This document shows, in pieces, positions 8,517 through 18,105 of a DNA stretch of 64,000 bases. Under the pieces are notes generated by a model that saw nothing but the letters and a program-made list of their open reading frames with translations, was not told the DNA's origin and made no database searches. The DNA is from Verrucomicrobiaceae bacterium (lineage in GTDB: Bacteria > Verrucomicrobiota > Verrucomicrobiia > Verrucomicrobiales > DEV007): positions 1-64,000 of the forward strand of contig JAACDM010000442.1 in NCBI GenBank assembly GCA_009936795.1. The letters run 5' to 3'. How positions within the stretch are numbered: position 1 is the stretch's first letter; each line of letters starts with the position of its first letter. Made by a program: the position numbers and the translations under genes.

Positions 8517-9332
8517 TCGGGGAAAGTTACCCCGGTTCAACCCCGGCTCAACGGAAAGGCTCACCGAGCGGGCTACAGCACGTCTCTTTGTATCGTCCCG
8601 GGTCCCGAATACGACTAAGCAACGCCCATGACTCTCGATTCCGTCATCGTCGCGCAGACGTAGATCTCGCCTCCCCCCTTGCGTCTGTTCTAACGCGACA
8701 CTCCTTCCAGCGATGGAAATTGAATTTGGTCGACCATCTTGATCCTCGCGGCTGGCCTGGGATGGCAACGCGAGCGGCCCAAAGCCAATGACCACTCTTC
8801 AATCGAGAACTCTGCGAAGCACGATTCACTGGTCAGGAACCATACGCCTACCGCATACGCCTACCGCATACGCTGCTGTCACTATCCTTGGGGCCTCGCT
8901 TTCTATCATTAACACACGCCTGAAAGCAGCCATCAACAGAAGCAAACCGCTATATTCCTTCGAGATCCAGCTGCTGATCGCCCGATGCTTTCTGCATGAC
9001 CGAGTCGCCCTAACAGAATAGGCTTTGAAGCATGCCAAATACAATGTTCAGAGCGTCGTCATCCGTCACTGGATCCAAGAAGATCCCAAGACCGTCTGAA
9101 TCATCGAACGGCATTCGTCCCTAGATAGATCAAACCAGTCAGATCACCATTACGAGCCCGCCCTACAACCAACAGATTCGTCCAAGGATGTCATCTCACG
9201 GCCACCTCACCAAAATCGCCTCTTCCTTTTTTTAGTAAAGTGGAAATTCTTCCTGCTAGTGAGGGAACACAGGAACTACTTTCGTTCATCATCGAATGGA
9301 CGAAGCCCAACAAAGAAGATTAGACTCTAATC
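8517..9332. other. 816-bp region without a convincing gene
   Basis: Several short open frames exist but none has a credible product. The stretch holds a 13-bp tandem repeat at 8841-8873 and, at 9152-9169 on the plus strand, six codons reading TSPPYN, the motif IV form of many DNA methyltransferases, in a frame closed just upstream by TAG. The last 100 bp before 9333 are AT-rich and probably carry the promoter of the PLP-enzyme gene. Confidence 0.5.
8841..8873. repeat. 13-bp tandem repeat, about 2.5 copies
   Basis: The unit CATACGCCTACCG occurs twice perfectly and is followed by a partial copy CATACGC. It lies between divergent genes. No role is apparent. Confidence 0.85.
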
Positions 9333-10283
9333 ATGACTCTCGAAGCCGTCATTCAAGCACAAGCTCGGATCTCACCTCACATTCATCGCACGCCCGTTCT
9401 CACAAGCCGCCGATTAAATGACGAAGCTCAGGCAAGCTTGTTCTTCAAAGCAGAGAACCTTCAGAAAGTGGGGGCCTTCAAAGCACGCGGAGCCCTGAAT
9501 GCTGTGCTATCACTCGACAGCGACACGCTGGCGAGAGGTGTCGCCACGCATTCCTCTGGCAATCACGGCGCGGCACTCGCTTACGCCGCAAGCATCGTCG
9601 GAGTCACTGCTCATGTGGTCATGCCAGAAGACTCGTTGCCCAACAAGATCGCCGCTGTCCGTGGCTATGGTGGCAAGCTCACCGTTTGCAAACCAACACT
9701 GGCAGCGCGCGAAGCTGCTTGCGAAACCATCGTCCGTGAAACTGGCGCTACCGAAATTCACCCCTACGACGACGACCGCATTATTACAGGCCAAGGCACC
9801 GCAGCTCTAGAGCTTCTCTCACAAACAGAGAAGCTCGACCTGATCATCACACCCGTAGGTGGAGGCGGTCTCCTAGCAGGCACTGCTGTCGTGGCCAAGG
9901 ACGCGAGAGTCAGTGTCATCGCAGCCGAACCCGCCGAGGCCGATGACGCCTACATGAGCTGGCTGGCGGGGAAACGCATTCTGCCTGAAAGTACCTATAC
10001 GATTGCCGATGGCCTCCGCACTGGACTCGGCGAACGGAACTTTGCCATCATTCAGAGTCACATTGACGACGTCCTGCTAGTGACAGAAGAAGCGATTATC
10101 CACGCCACCCACCACCTCATGCACACGCTTAAGACCGTGGTGGAACCCTCAGCCGCCGTGCCGATGGCCGCCATCCTCCAAAACCCGGACACCTTCGCTG
10201 GTAAACGAGTCGGTGTCATCCTGTCAGGAGGGAACCTCAATCTTAACGCGCCACCATGGCTTCCAAGCCTGGGAGCCGAGTGA
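9333..10283 (+). CDS. PLP-dependent threonine/serine dehydratase family protein
   Basis: A 316-residue fold-type II PLP enzyme. The Schiff-base lysine is Lys50 in AFKARGA, the substrate-carboxylate loop is SSGNHGA (74-80), and the phosphate-binding glycine loop is GGGGL (176-180). The length matches catabolic threonine dehydratase or serine racemase without the C-terminal regulatory ACT domain of IlvA. It would deaminate threonine or serine to the 2-oxoacid plus ammonia, or racemise serine; sequence alone does not separate these. It stands alone on the plus strand, with a 217-bp gap before opcA. Confidence 0.92.
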   Translation: MTLEAVIQAQARISPHIHRTPVLTSRRLNDEAQASLFFKAENLQKVGAFKARGALNAVLSLDSDTLARGVATHSSGNHGAALAYAASIVGVTAHVVMPEDSLPNKIAAVRGYGGKLTVCKPTLAAREAACETIVRETGATEIHPYDDDRIITGQGTAALELLSQTEKLDLIITPVGGGGLLAGTAVVAKDARVSVIAAEPAEADDAYMSWLAGKRILPESTYTIADGLRTGLGERNFAIIQSHIDDVLLVTEEAIIHATHHLMHTLKTVVEPSAAVPMAAILQNPDTFAGKRVGVILSGGNLNLNAPPWLPSLGAE

Positions 10284-10352
10284 TACCACTTTGTTAGTTT
10301 AGAGTATAAACGTGACAGCTGGAAGCGATGCGGGTTAGCCAAGCAGCAATAA

Positions 10353-10484
10353 GATGATCTGATATCCAATCATCTCTGCAAGTATCCTCTCGGCAAATTC
10401 GACTTCCAAAAGGTTGCCCACGCCGTCAAAGGCCTCATCGGCCCAATTCAACACTTGGCCAACGGCGCAATCGAGGCGAAGTAA
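10353..10484 (+). other. Open 43-codon stretch without a standard start, possible gene remnant
   Basis: Between in-frame TAA codons at 10350 and 10482 the plus strand reads an amphipathic, protein-like sequence (for example KFDFQKVAHAVKGLIGPIQH) but has no ATG and no usable start with a ribosome site. It could be the end of a decayed gene upstream of opcA or chance. I do not recognise the family. Confidence 0.2.
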
Positions 10485-10500
10485 CCTTAGGTCCTCATCC

Positions 10501-11508
10501 ATGACAACCGATCTCGCCCCTCTCCTCGACCATGATAGCGCTCTCGGCCAATCGACTGAGCCAAGCGAAATCAACGCGGCATTGAAGGCTCTTTGGAAAG
10601 AGAACGAGACGGCGACCCGAGCATCGCTAATGAATCTCGTGATCTACAGCGAGGAAGCGGATGCTCTCAAAGCGAACACCCAACTCGTTTACGGCCTAAC
10701 CCTTGAACACGCGTGCCGAGTCCTACTTATCGAGGCACAGTTCGACAGTTCTGACAAACACACCGAATCCTGGGTCACTGCCCACTGTTCACTCGGGCCT
10801 GATGGCAGAAAGGCCGTGTGCTGCGAACAACTGGCCTTTCGCATGCACGGGTTCTCTCCAGCGCGCCTCTCCAATCTTCTGTTTGCCAACCTCGATTCAG
10901 ATCTTCCCCTCGTATTGTGGTGGCAAGCTCCTCTTTCTGGCTCATTCGATCAGGGGTTGTATAGCAGGATTGATAGGCTTGTCATCGATAGCCAAAACTG
11001 GAGAAATGCCAGAGCAGACTTTGAGCGTCTCCTCGAGATTCGCAATGATCCTACCCAACGTTTTGTCGTTCACGATCTCAATTGGACGCGCACCTTCCAC
11101 CTTCGGCTCGCCATAGCTGCGGGGTTCGAGGATCCCCAAGCTCTACGAAACTTAGAATCACTCAGCAAGATCGCGGTCACTCATGCGCACGGCCATGAAA
11201 CCACCGCTCAGCTTCTTGGCGCTTGGCTCTTGGAACGCCTGCATCCGGTGGAGCCAGAAATCTCATTCCAGGCGAGCCAGAACAATCAGCCAATCAGCCA
11301 GGTTCTCTTCCATCATACGGGCGAGCCGATGCGCTTCGAATTCACAGCGCCCTTCTATAGCTGGACGTCATGCTCCGAATCGGCGCCCCGGTTGTTCCCA
11401 GCTGACAGCAATGACCTTTCGTCATTGCTCATCGATCAACTCGGGCGGGGCGGCAACAATGCGGCCTACTGCCGCCACATTCGTCGGCTGCTCAGCCTTT
11501 CTACCTAG
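10501..11508 (+). CDS. opcA: Glucose-6-phosphate dehydrogenase assembly protein OpcA
   Basis: A 335-residue protein from the ATG at 10501; upstream codons in the same frame (from 10414) look unrelated. Features I associate with OpcA are the N-terminal helical part (RASLMNLVIYSEE), a central LPLVLWWQAPLSG segment around residue 140 and the C-terminal sugar-phosphate-like domain. OpcA proteins activate or assemble Zwf in cyanobacteria and actinobacteria, which places it in the oxidative pentose phosphate pathway. Zwf is usually adjacent; none is in the window, though the neighbouring genes could be separated from it. It ends 38 bp before the CehA-type gene. Confidence 0.75.
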   Translation: MTTDLAPLLDHDSALGQSTEPSEINAALKALWKENETATRASLMNLVIYSEEADALKANTQLVYGLTLEHACRVLLIEAQFDSSDKHTESWVTAHCSLGPDGRKAVCCEQLAFRMHGFSPARLSNLLFANLDSDLPLVLWWQAPLSGSFDQGLYSRIDRLVIDSQNWRNARADFERLLEIRNDPTQRFVVHDLNWTRTFHLRLAIAAGFEDPQALRNLESLSKIAVTHAHGHETTAQLLGAWLLERLHPVEPEISFQASQNNQPISQVLFHHTGEPMRFEFTAPFYSWTSCSESAPRLFPADSNDLSSLLIDQLGRGGNNAAYCRHIRRLLSLST

Positions 11509-11546
11509 CCTTGACCAGCATGGGGGTAATTGGGCACTGTAGATAG

Positions 11547-13796
11547 ATGAAAACGCGTCTCTCTACACTTCTGATTAGTTTACTAGTCTCTCAGATCCAT
11601 GCTCGGTCGATACCAGTGATCGAGGGCATGGACGCTCAGCCGCTTCTCTTACAAACTCAGCGACTGGCCGAGGCTCTGGATTATCTTGGCCAACCGTTGA
11701 GCACTGAAGCTAAGCAGTCCCTAACAGAAGCCAATAACAATCAAAATAACGCCGATGCCATCGCAAAAGTGCAGGCAACGTTAGACCCGCTCTGCATCTC
11801 ACACGTGCAGATCAATCCGGAATCTCGAGTCAAGGTGGCTGGAGGACCCGCGCCTCTTGAACTCGTTCAGCATGGTTGGCGCGCATTTCTCGTCAAGGTC
11901 CACAATGAAGCTGGGGTCACTCATCCTCTGGTCGCCACGAGCAAGCAGGCCCGACCGCTGCACGGCGCACCCTCCAAAGAAATTCGAGATCGTTGGATGG
12001 ATCTAGAAGTCTTCAGTGGCCGTCCCATGGCCCCAGCACTTTCAGGGGCGCTGCTAGAATACCAAATCCTCCAGATCTACAGTCGAGACGCCGGTCAACG
12101 TAGCGCCGTCGTCGAATTTTCTGTCGGCCAAGGCACTCAAGACCTCGGCTTTCGCAGTGATCTCATGACTTCATTCAAGTGCGCCAAGAGCACACCCGTT
12201 GCCTTCGAGATCCTCGACGAACACGGAAAGCCCACAACCGCCTCCTTGGAAATTAGAGACATGCTAGGGCGCGTCTACCCAGCACAAACAAAGCGCCTCG
12301 CTCCCGACTTCTCCTTTCACCCGCAAGTGTATCGGGAATCTGGAGAGTCCGTCACACTACCCGCTGGCAAGTTTAAGATCCAATGTGCGCGCGGCCCTGA
12401 ATACCATGCACAAACTCAAGAAGTCACTGTCACAGGACAACCTCAGACGGTTCGCTTCGAACTCAAACGCTGGATTGATCCCGCCAGCTTTGGTTGGTGG
12501 TCAGGCGATCACCACATTCATGCCGCTGGTTGCGCTCATTATAATAATCCAACCGAAGGCGTTCACGCCCCCGACATGATGCGACATTGTCTCGGTGAAG
12601 ACCTCAAGGTAGGCGCCAACCTCACCTGGGGACCGTGTTTCGACTACCAGAAGCAGTTCTTTACCGGAAAGGATGACTCTGTCTCCCAGTATCCGTATCT
12701 TCTGCGCTATGACATTGAAGTATCAGGCTTTGGATCGCATCAGTCGGGGCACCTTTGCCTCCTTCGCTTGAAACAGCAGATGTATCCGGGAGGCAACTCG
12801 AAGGACCACTGGCCAACCCTGTGTCTAAACACGCTTCGCTGGGCACAACAACAAGGTGCGGTATGTGGGCCAGCACACTCAGGATGGGGACTCTCCATAT
12901 CGAACGATGATCTTCCGTCCTATGAGATTCCGCCCTTCGACGGCATCGGCGCTTGCGAATACATTGTCGATGTGACACACAATGTCCCTGGCCCAGACGG
13001 AGACCTTGTGCCCGCAGTCGACTTCATTTCCACCGTCGACACGCCTTACCCTTGGGAACTCAACATCTGGTATCATACGCTCAATGCAGGATTTCGAACA
13101 CGGGTAAGCGGCGAAACAGATTTCCCATGTATCTACGGCCAGCGCGTAGGATTGGGACGCTCGTATGTAAAGATGCCAGACAAACTAGATTACGATGGCT
13201 GGTGCCAGGGCATTGAAGAAGGCCGCAACTATGTCTCGGATGGCTACAGTCACCTAATCGATTTTAAGGTAAACAACATCGACCTCGGCAGCGGAGCGCC
13301 AGACTTACATCTGGATGCTCCGGGACAGATCTCTACAGAAGTGAAGGTAGCCGCTTTGCTAGGAAAAACTCCTGACAAATCTATCAGCAGCCGAAGCACT
13401 AGCCAACAGCCTTACTGGCACTTGGAGCGCGCCCGAATTGGAGATTCGCGCAACGTCGACGTCGAGCTTCTGGTCAACGGTATTCCGCAAGCGAAACAGA
13501 CAATTTCTGCCGATGGCTCACTCACTACGTTGACGCTAGAAACGGAAATCAAGGCGAGCGCTTGGGTCGCGATGCGTATCTTGCCAAGCTCGCACACGAA
13601 CCCTATCTTTGTGCACGTCGACAACAAGCCGGTTCGCCAGAAGAAAAGCCTAGAGTGGTGCTCAAAGTCAGTTGACCAACTGTGGAAGCAGAAAGAGCGC
13701 TTCATCGCAGAGGAAGAGATGAATGACGCGATTAACGCTTACGCTCACGCACGCGAAGTGTATCGCAAACGCCTGGCTGAAGCCGGTGTTGATTAG
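11547..13796 (+). CDS. Secreted CehA/McbA-family metallohydrolase (PHP domain)
   Basis: A 749-residue protein with a cleavable signal peptide (residues 1-20, LLISLLVSQIHA). Residues about 210-310 look like a beta-sandwich with carboxypeptidase-regulatory-like strands. The catalytic PHP-type part begins near residue 315 with WWSGDHHIHAAGC, whose histidines should bind metal. CehA/McbA proteins hydrolyse ester or carbamate bonds in some cases, but most members have no known substrate. The gene is followed after 8 bp by the PSD1 gene and then the DUF1501 gene, so it is part of a secreted degradation or surface-protein set typical of this phylum. Confidence 0.85.
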   Translation: MKTRLSTLLISLLVSQIHARSIPVIEGMDAQPLLLQTQRLAEALDYLGQPLSTEAKQSLTEANNNQNNADAIAKVQATLDPLCISHVQINPESRVKVAGGPAPLELVQHGWRAFLVKVHNEAGVTHPLVATSKQARPLHGAPSKEIRDRWMDLEVFSGRPMAPALSGALLEYQILQIYSRDAGQRSAVVEFSVGQGTQDLGFRSDLMTSFKCAKSTPVAFEILDEHGKPTTASLEIRDMLGRVYPAQTKRLAPDFSFHPQVYRESGESVTLPAGKFKIQCARGPEYHAQTQEVTVTGQPQTVRFELKRWIDPASFGWWSGDHHIHAAGCAHYNNPTEGVHAPDMMRHCLGEDLKVGANLTWGPCFDYQKQFFTGKDDSVSQYPYLLRYDIEVSGFGSHQSGHLCLLRLKQQMYPGGNSKDHWPTLCLNTLRWAQQQGAVCGPAHSGWGLSISNDDLPSYEIPPFDGIGACEYIVDVTHNVPGPDGDLVPAVDFISTVDTPYPWELNIWYHTLNAGFRTRVSGETDFPCIYGQRVGLGRSYVKMPDKLDYDGWCQGIEEGRNYVSDGYSHLIDFKVNNIDLGSGAPDLHLDAPGQISTEVKVAALLGKTPDKSISSRSTSQQPYWHLERARIGDSRNVDVELLVNGIPQAKQTISADGSLTTLTLETEIKASAWVAMRILPSSHTNPIFVHVDNKPVRQKKSLEWCSKSVDQLWKQKERFIAEEEMNDAINAYAHAREVYRKRLAEAGVD

Positions 13797-13804
13797 CATA
13801 GCCA

Positions 13805-16618
13805 ATGTTTCGTTTTCTCGTCCTAAGTTATTTCTTTCTGGCCACGATCGTGGTAGCAGCCCCAGTAGACTTTGCTGAGGACGTCAAGCCTCTACTGAAT
13901 AAGCACTGCGTGAGTTGTCACGGTGGTGTGAAGAAGGCATCGGGTCTGTCCCTTCTTAGTTTCGAACAGGCTACAGGTAAGGCGAAATCTGGCCTCGCCG
14001 CTATTGTGCCCAACCAGCCAGATGAATCTGAGATGATTCTTCGGATTCGGTCGCAGGACGAAGATGAACGCATGCCGCCGCCTGAGCATGGCTCCGCGCT
14101 CACTCTAACAGAGCAACGCATTCTAGCTCAGTGGATCAACGAAGGCGCCACATGGAAGAAGCATTGGTCCTTTGATGCGCCACAGCGTAATGAAGCTCGT
14201 GACTCTACAAGCAGCATCGACTCCCTGATTCGGGCCTCGCTTGCCAATAGCGGCATGTCTCCAGCAGATCAGGCACCACCCGCTGAGTTACTTCGCCGAG
14301 TCACCCTTGATCTCACCGGCTTGCCTCCTACGCCAGAAGAACTCGCAGCCTTCGCCAATGCACCAACGACAGATGCCTACCAAGCAGTTGTTGAACGCCT
14401 GTTAGACTCCAAGCACTTTGGAGAACGTTGGGCCAGCCTGTGGATGGATGTGGCTCGCTACGCGGATTCTGAAGGTCTCGGCGTGGATCGCAGCCGCAAG
14501 GTTTGGAAATACCGCGACTGGCTTATAGAAGCCTTTAATGAGGACAAGCCCTACGACAAGTTTATCATAGAGCAGCTCGCGGGTGACCTCTTGCCCAATC
14601 CGACGATGAGTCAAACCCTTGCTACCGCATTCCACAGACTGACGCAGAGCAACAACGAAGGCGGCACCGATGACGAGGAGTTTCGTGTACTCGCGGTGAT
14701 GGATCGCGTAAGTACAACTTGGGAAGCACTGCAAGGCGTAACCTTTGGTTGCGTGCAATGTCATTCCCACCCTTACGATGACTTTCAACATGAGGACTAT
14801 TATTCCTTCATGGCCTTCTTCAATAACACGGCCGATGCCGATCTCGGCGAGGGATATCCCAAGTTGCGCGTTCCGTTAGACAAGACACATGAGGCTCATG
14901 CAGCTAAGATCATTTCTAGACGTAAACTCCTCAACGAATCAATCTACGAAGCATCTTCAAATCTCACTGCAAAAACAGCTTGGCAGAACGCTAGAATCAC
15001 TTCCGCCGAGTCGTCTTCAGGCACTGGCGTCGAGATTGTGGGGGATGAGTTTCGAGCCACTGGAAACATGGCTAAAGGAACGACGTTCACGCTGAACTTC
15101 GACGTCCCACAAGGGATGACTGAACTGACGGCCTTCCGCATCGACCTGCTACCCCATGATCCTGAAAATGCAAAGCATACTCCAGAGTGGGGTTCCGTGC
15201 TTTCAAGAATCACTTTCGAACAACGACCACCCGGATCTGACTCACATAGCGAGATCCCGCTGCGGGAGGTGATCTCCGATGAGCCCGAGCCCTTTTACGA
15301 TCCGAATGAAAGCCTCAAGAAAGGAAGCCGGGGAGCGGGACCATACAGCAAACAGTTTCACGAACGCCACTGCGTTGTGGTTTTGAAACAGCCTCTCAAG
15401 CTTGTCACGAACATGAACCTTCGCATCCATCTCAAACATGAGGTCTTTGCTTTAGGAGCGTTTCCGCTAGTAACCAAGCGCGGAAGAATCTCTTTAACCA
15501 ACCGCACTGAGTGGATAGATTTCTCAAATAATCCTTCCATTGCTCTTAGACGAGAGACGCTCGATTCTCTCAGCGAAGCAGAGAAAGAGTTTCGGGCGAT
15601 TACCATTCCAATCCTTCACGAGCGCCCGTCGCATCTCCGTCGTGACACGAGAGTGTTCGAACGAGGAAACTGGCTTGCCAAAGGCAAGCTCGTTGGGCCA
15701 AACGTCCCTGTGTCATTTCCCCCACTGTCTGCCGATGCTCCGCGTGATCGGCTCGCGCTTGCCAAATGGTTTGTAAGTTCCGAGAATCCCCTCACGGCTC
15801 GGGTCATGGCGAATCGTTTGTGGGAACAGCTTTTTGGTCGCGGCCTCGTGCTCACGTTAGAGGACTTTGGTTCTGCTGGCGACCAACCGACGCATCCGAG
15901 ATTGCTCGACCACCTGGCGATTCGCTTTCAGCAAGATCATGGCTGGAGCGTGAAGTCGCTCCTTAAAGATATAGTGCTTTCCGGCACGTATCAACAAACC
16001 GCTAGCGTCAGTCCAGCAGCCTATTCAGATGATCCTAGCAATGCGAAGCTCGGCCGAGGCCCTCGGCAACGCATGACCGCAGAGATGGTCCGAGATCATG
16101 CCTTGGCGGTTTCCGGGCTCTTCTCCCCTAAGCTCTATGGTCCTCCCGTCTATCCTCCCCTCCCCAAAGGCGTTTGGACCCCGTTCTCAGGAGAGAAATG
16201 GGTGACCGCCCAACCAAACGACAGTGACCGCTATCGCCGTTCGCTCTACGTGTTTATGAAGCGAAGCATCCCCTTTCCCATGTTCGCAACCTTTGACGCG
16301 CCATCCCGCGAAATTTGCCAGCAACGTCGGCTTCCTAGCAATACACCACTTCAATCGCTCACATTGCTCAACGACGAAGCTTTTGAAGAATGTGCGCGAG
16401 CACTCGCGGACCGGATTGATGGCACTGAAGGGAATCTAGCTACCAACCTAGCCTACGGCTTTCTACTAACCACTTCCCATCCCCCTAGGTCTGGCGCATT
16501 GAACGAACTCGAACGCCTTTACAAGCGCTTGCGCGATACTGAGAAAGCGTCTCACAGCGAAGCGCTCACCGTTGTCGCCTCCGTTCTAATCAATCTAGAC
16601 GCCGCCCTCACAAAGTAG
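13805..16618 (+). CDS. PSD1 and planctomycete cytochrome C domain protein
   Basis: A 937-residue secreted protein. After a signal peptide (residues 1-19) comes a planctomycete-type cytochrome c domain with CVSCH (Cys35-Cys38-His39). A DUF1549 domain follows at about 140-340, containing a second CxxCH (CVQCH near residue 316), and a DUF1553 domain lies at about 640-900. A less conserved region between them is about 300 residues. This architecture is frequent and paralogous in Planctomycetes and Verrucomicrobia and pairs with a DUF1501 protein, as here (2-bp gap). Electron transfer linked to extracellular substrate oxidation is the usual guess; the real role is unknown. Confidence 0.93.
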   Translation: MFRFLVLSYFFLATIVVAAPVDFAEDVKPLLNKHCVSCHGGVKKASGLSLLSFEQATGKAKSGLAAIVPNQPDESEMILRIRSQDEDERMPPPEHGSALTLTEQRILAQWINEGATWKKHWSFDAPQRNEARDSTSSIDSLIRASLANSGMSPADQAPPAELLRRVTLDLTGLPPTPEELAAFANAPTTDAYQAVVERLLDSKHFGERWASLWMDVARYADSEGLGVDRSRKVWKYRDWLIEAFNEDKPYDKFIIEQLAGDLLPNPTMSQTLATAFHRLTQSNNEGGTDDEEFRVLAVMDRVSTTWEALQGVTFGCVQCHSHPYDDFQHEDYYSFMAFFNNTADADLGEGYPKLRVPLDKTHEAHAAKIISRRKLLNESIYEASSNLTAKTAWQNARITSAESSSGTGVEIVGDEFRATGNMAKGTTFTLNFDVPQGMTELTAFRIDLLPHDPENAKHTPEWGSVLSRITFEQRPPGSDSHSEIPLREVISDEPEPFYDPNESLKKGSRGAGPYSKQFHERHCVVVLKQPLKLVTNMNLRIHLKHEVFALGAFPLVTKRGRISLTNRTEWIDFSNNPSIALRRETLDSLSEAEKEFRAITIPILHERPSHLRRDTRVFERGNWLAKGKLVGPNVPVSFPPLSADAPRDRLALAKWFVSSENPLTARVMANRLWEQLFGRGLVLTLEDFGSAGDQPTHPRLLDHLAIRFQQDHGWSVKSLLKDIVLSGTYQQTASVSPAAYSDDPSNAKLGRGPRQRMTAEMVRDHALAVSGLFSPKLYGPPVYPPLPKGVWTPFSGEKWVTAQPNDSDRYRRSLYVFMKRSIPFPMFATFDAPSREICQQRRLPSNTPLQSLTLLNDEAFEECARALADRIDGTEGNLATNLAYGFLLTTSHPPRSGALNELERLYKRLRDTEKASHSEALTVVASVLINLDAALTK

Positions 16619-16620
16619 CT

Positions 16621-18105
16621 ATGACCGACTTTTCCAAAGTTCTCGCCCATCACCAGCACGACCTGCTTGAGTCTCGGACGAGGCGCCACTTCCTTCGCGA
16701 CTGCTCTTCTGGCATGGGTGCGCTGTGGCTGGCATCTCAAGCTCATGGAAATGAGGCCCCTGCCATCCAGCATGACGCCTCTGAACCTTTGAGCACCCTG
16801 GCAGCTCCCCTAAAGGGCAAGGCCAAACGAGTGATCTACCTCCACATGATTGGTGCGCCCAGCCAGTTGGAGCTCTTCGACTACAAGCCCGAATTAGATC
16901 GCTTTGATGGCAAGGCTTGTCCTCAGGAGTATCTAGAAGGTAAGCGTTTCGCGTTCATCCGTGGAGTACCCCAGATGTTAGGACACCAGTATCCCTTTGC
17001 CCAGTACGGTCAGAGCGGTCAATGGATTTCTGACAGGATGCCGAATCTCCAAAAGCACGCCGATGACATGTGCTTCATCAAAACCATGACAACGGAGCAA
17101 TTTAATCATGGACCTGCTCAGCTCATGGTACACACGGGCAACGCTGGACTCGGCAAGCCGTCCATTGGCTCGTGGGTCAACTGGGGACTCGGCACAGAGA
17201 ACCAAAACTTGCCTGGCTTCGTTGTCCTCATTTCGGGTGGACGCCTTCCTCGTGTCGGCAAGAGCCTCTGGGGCTCGGGATTTCTTCCGTCCGTCTACCA
17301 GGGCGTCCAGTGCCGGTCCGTTGGCGATCCCGTTCTGAACATTCGCAATCCCAAAGGCGTGTCACGATCAATGCGCCGAGCTGCTTTGAATGCCTTGGGG
17401 AATCTCAATGAGATGACACACGCTTCGGTCGGGGATCCTGAGACCGTCACACGCATTGCCCAGTACGAGATGGCCTTCCGAATGCAAATGTCTGCCCCAG
17501 AAGCAATGGACATCTCAAGCGAACCAACGTCGGTTCAAGAAGCCTATGGTACCACTCCAGGCAAAGAGAGCTTCGCAAATAACTGTTTGTTAGCGAGACG
17601 GCTTGCCGAATCTGGAGTACGCTACATTCAGCTCTTCGATTGGGGCTGGGACACCCACGGCTCAAACAAGAGCGAGTCATTGAATTTCGGATTCAAAGAC
17701 AAGTGCCGCCAGACAGATCGACCGATTTCAGCCCTCCTAACCGACCTCAAGCAGCGTGGCCTACTTGAGGACACACTTGTCGTGTGGGGTGCTGAGTTCG
17801 GGCGTACCCCCATGCAAGAGAACCGCGGTGGAGGCTCCATGAGCTTCATCGGCAGGGATCACAATCCAAATGCCTTCACACTGTGGATGGCTGGTGCAGG
17901 GATCAAACCCGGATTCAGCTACGGCGAAACGGATGCTCTCGGCTATGAAGCGGCGGTCAATCCCGTGCCCCTGCGGAACTTCCACGCCACACTCGTACAC
18001 CTGTTAGGGTTTGATCACGAGAAGCTAAACTTCCCCTTCCAAGGCCTGGCTCAGAAACTCACTGGCGTGAAGCATGCTGAGGTGGTCCAGGACATCCTGG
18101 CCTAA
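16621..18105 (+). CDS. DUF1501 domain-containing protein (Tat-type signal)
   Basis: A 494-residue protein with an N-terminal RRHFLRD motif before a hydrophobic stretch (GMGALWLASQA), as in twin-arginine signals of this family. The body has the sulfatase/alkaline-phosphatase-like fold signs of DUF1501: YLHMIGAPSQLELFDYKP, then GFVVLISGG, DWGWDTHG, and TLVVWGAEFGRTP near 390. It starts 2 bp after the PSD1 stop, so the pair is translationally close. DUF1501 and PSD1 proteins are nearly always neighbours and probably act together outside the cytoplasm. It overlaps the convergent FAD gene by 4 bp. Confidence 0.93.
   Translation: MTDFSKVLAHHQHDLLESRTRRHFLRDCSSGMGALWLASQAHGNEAPAIQHDASEPLSTLAAPLKGKAKRVIYLHMIGAPSQLELFDYKPELDRFDGKACPQEYLEGKRFAFIRGVPQMLGHQYPFAQYGQSGQWISDRMPNLQKHADDMCFIKTMTTEQFNHGPAQLMVHTGNAGLGKPSIGSWVNWGLGTENQNLPGFVVLISGGRLPRVGKSLWGSGFLPSVYQGVQCRSVGDPVLNIRNPKGVSRSMRRAALNALGNLNEMTHASVGDPETVTRIAQYEMAFRMQMSAPEAMDISSEPTSVQEAYGTTPGKESFANNCLLARRLAESGVRYIQLFDWGWDTHGSNKSESLNFGFKDKCRQTDRPISALLTDLKQRGLLEDTLVVWGAEFGRTPMQENRGGGSMSFIGRDHNPNAFTLWMAGAGIKPGFSYGETDALGYEAAVNPVPLRNFHATLVHLLGFDHEKLNFPFQGLAQKLTGVKHAEVVQDILA

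Noticed and set aside
8517-8795. Upstream extension of the PQQ-like gene
   Set aside because: The lipoprotein signal starts at 8516; the codons before it look random.
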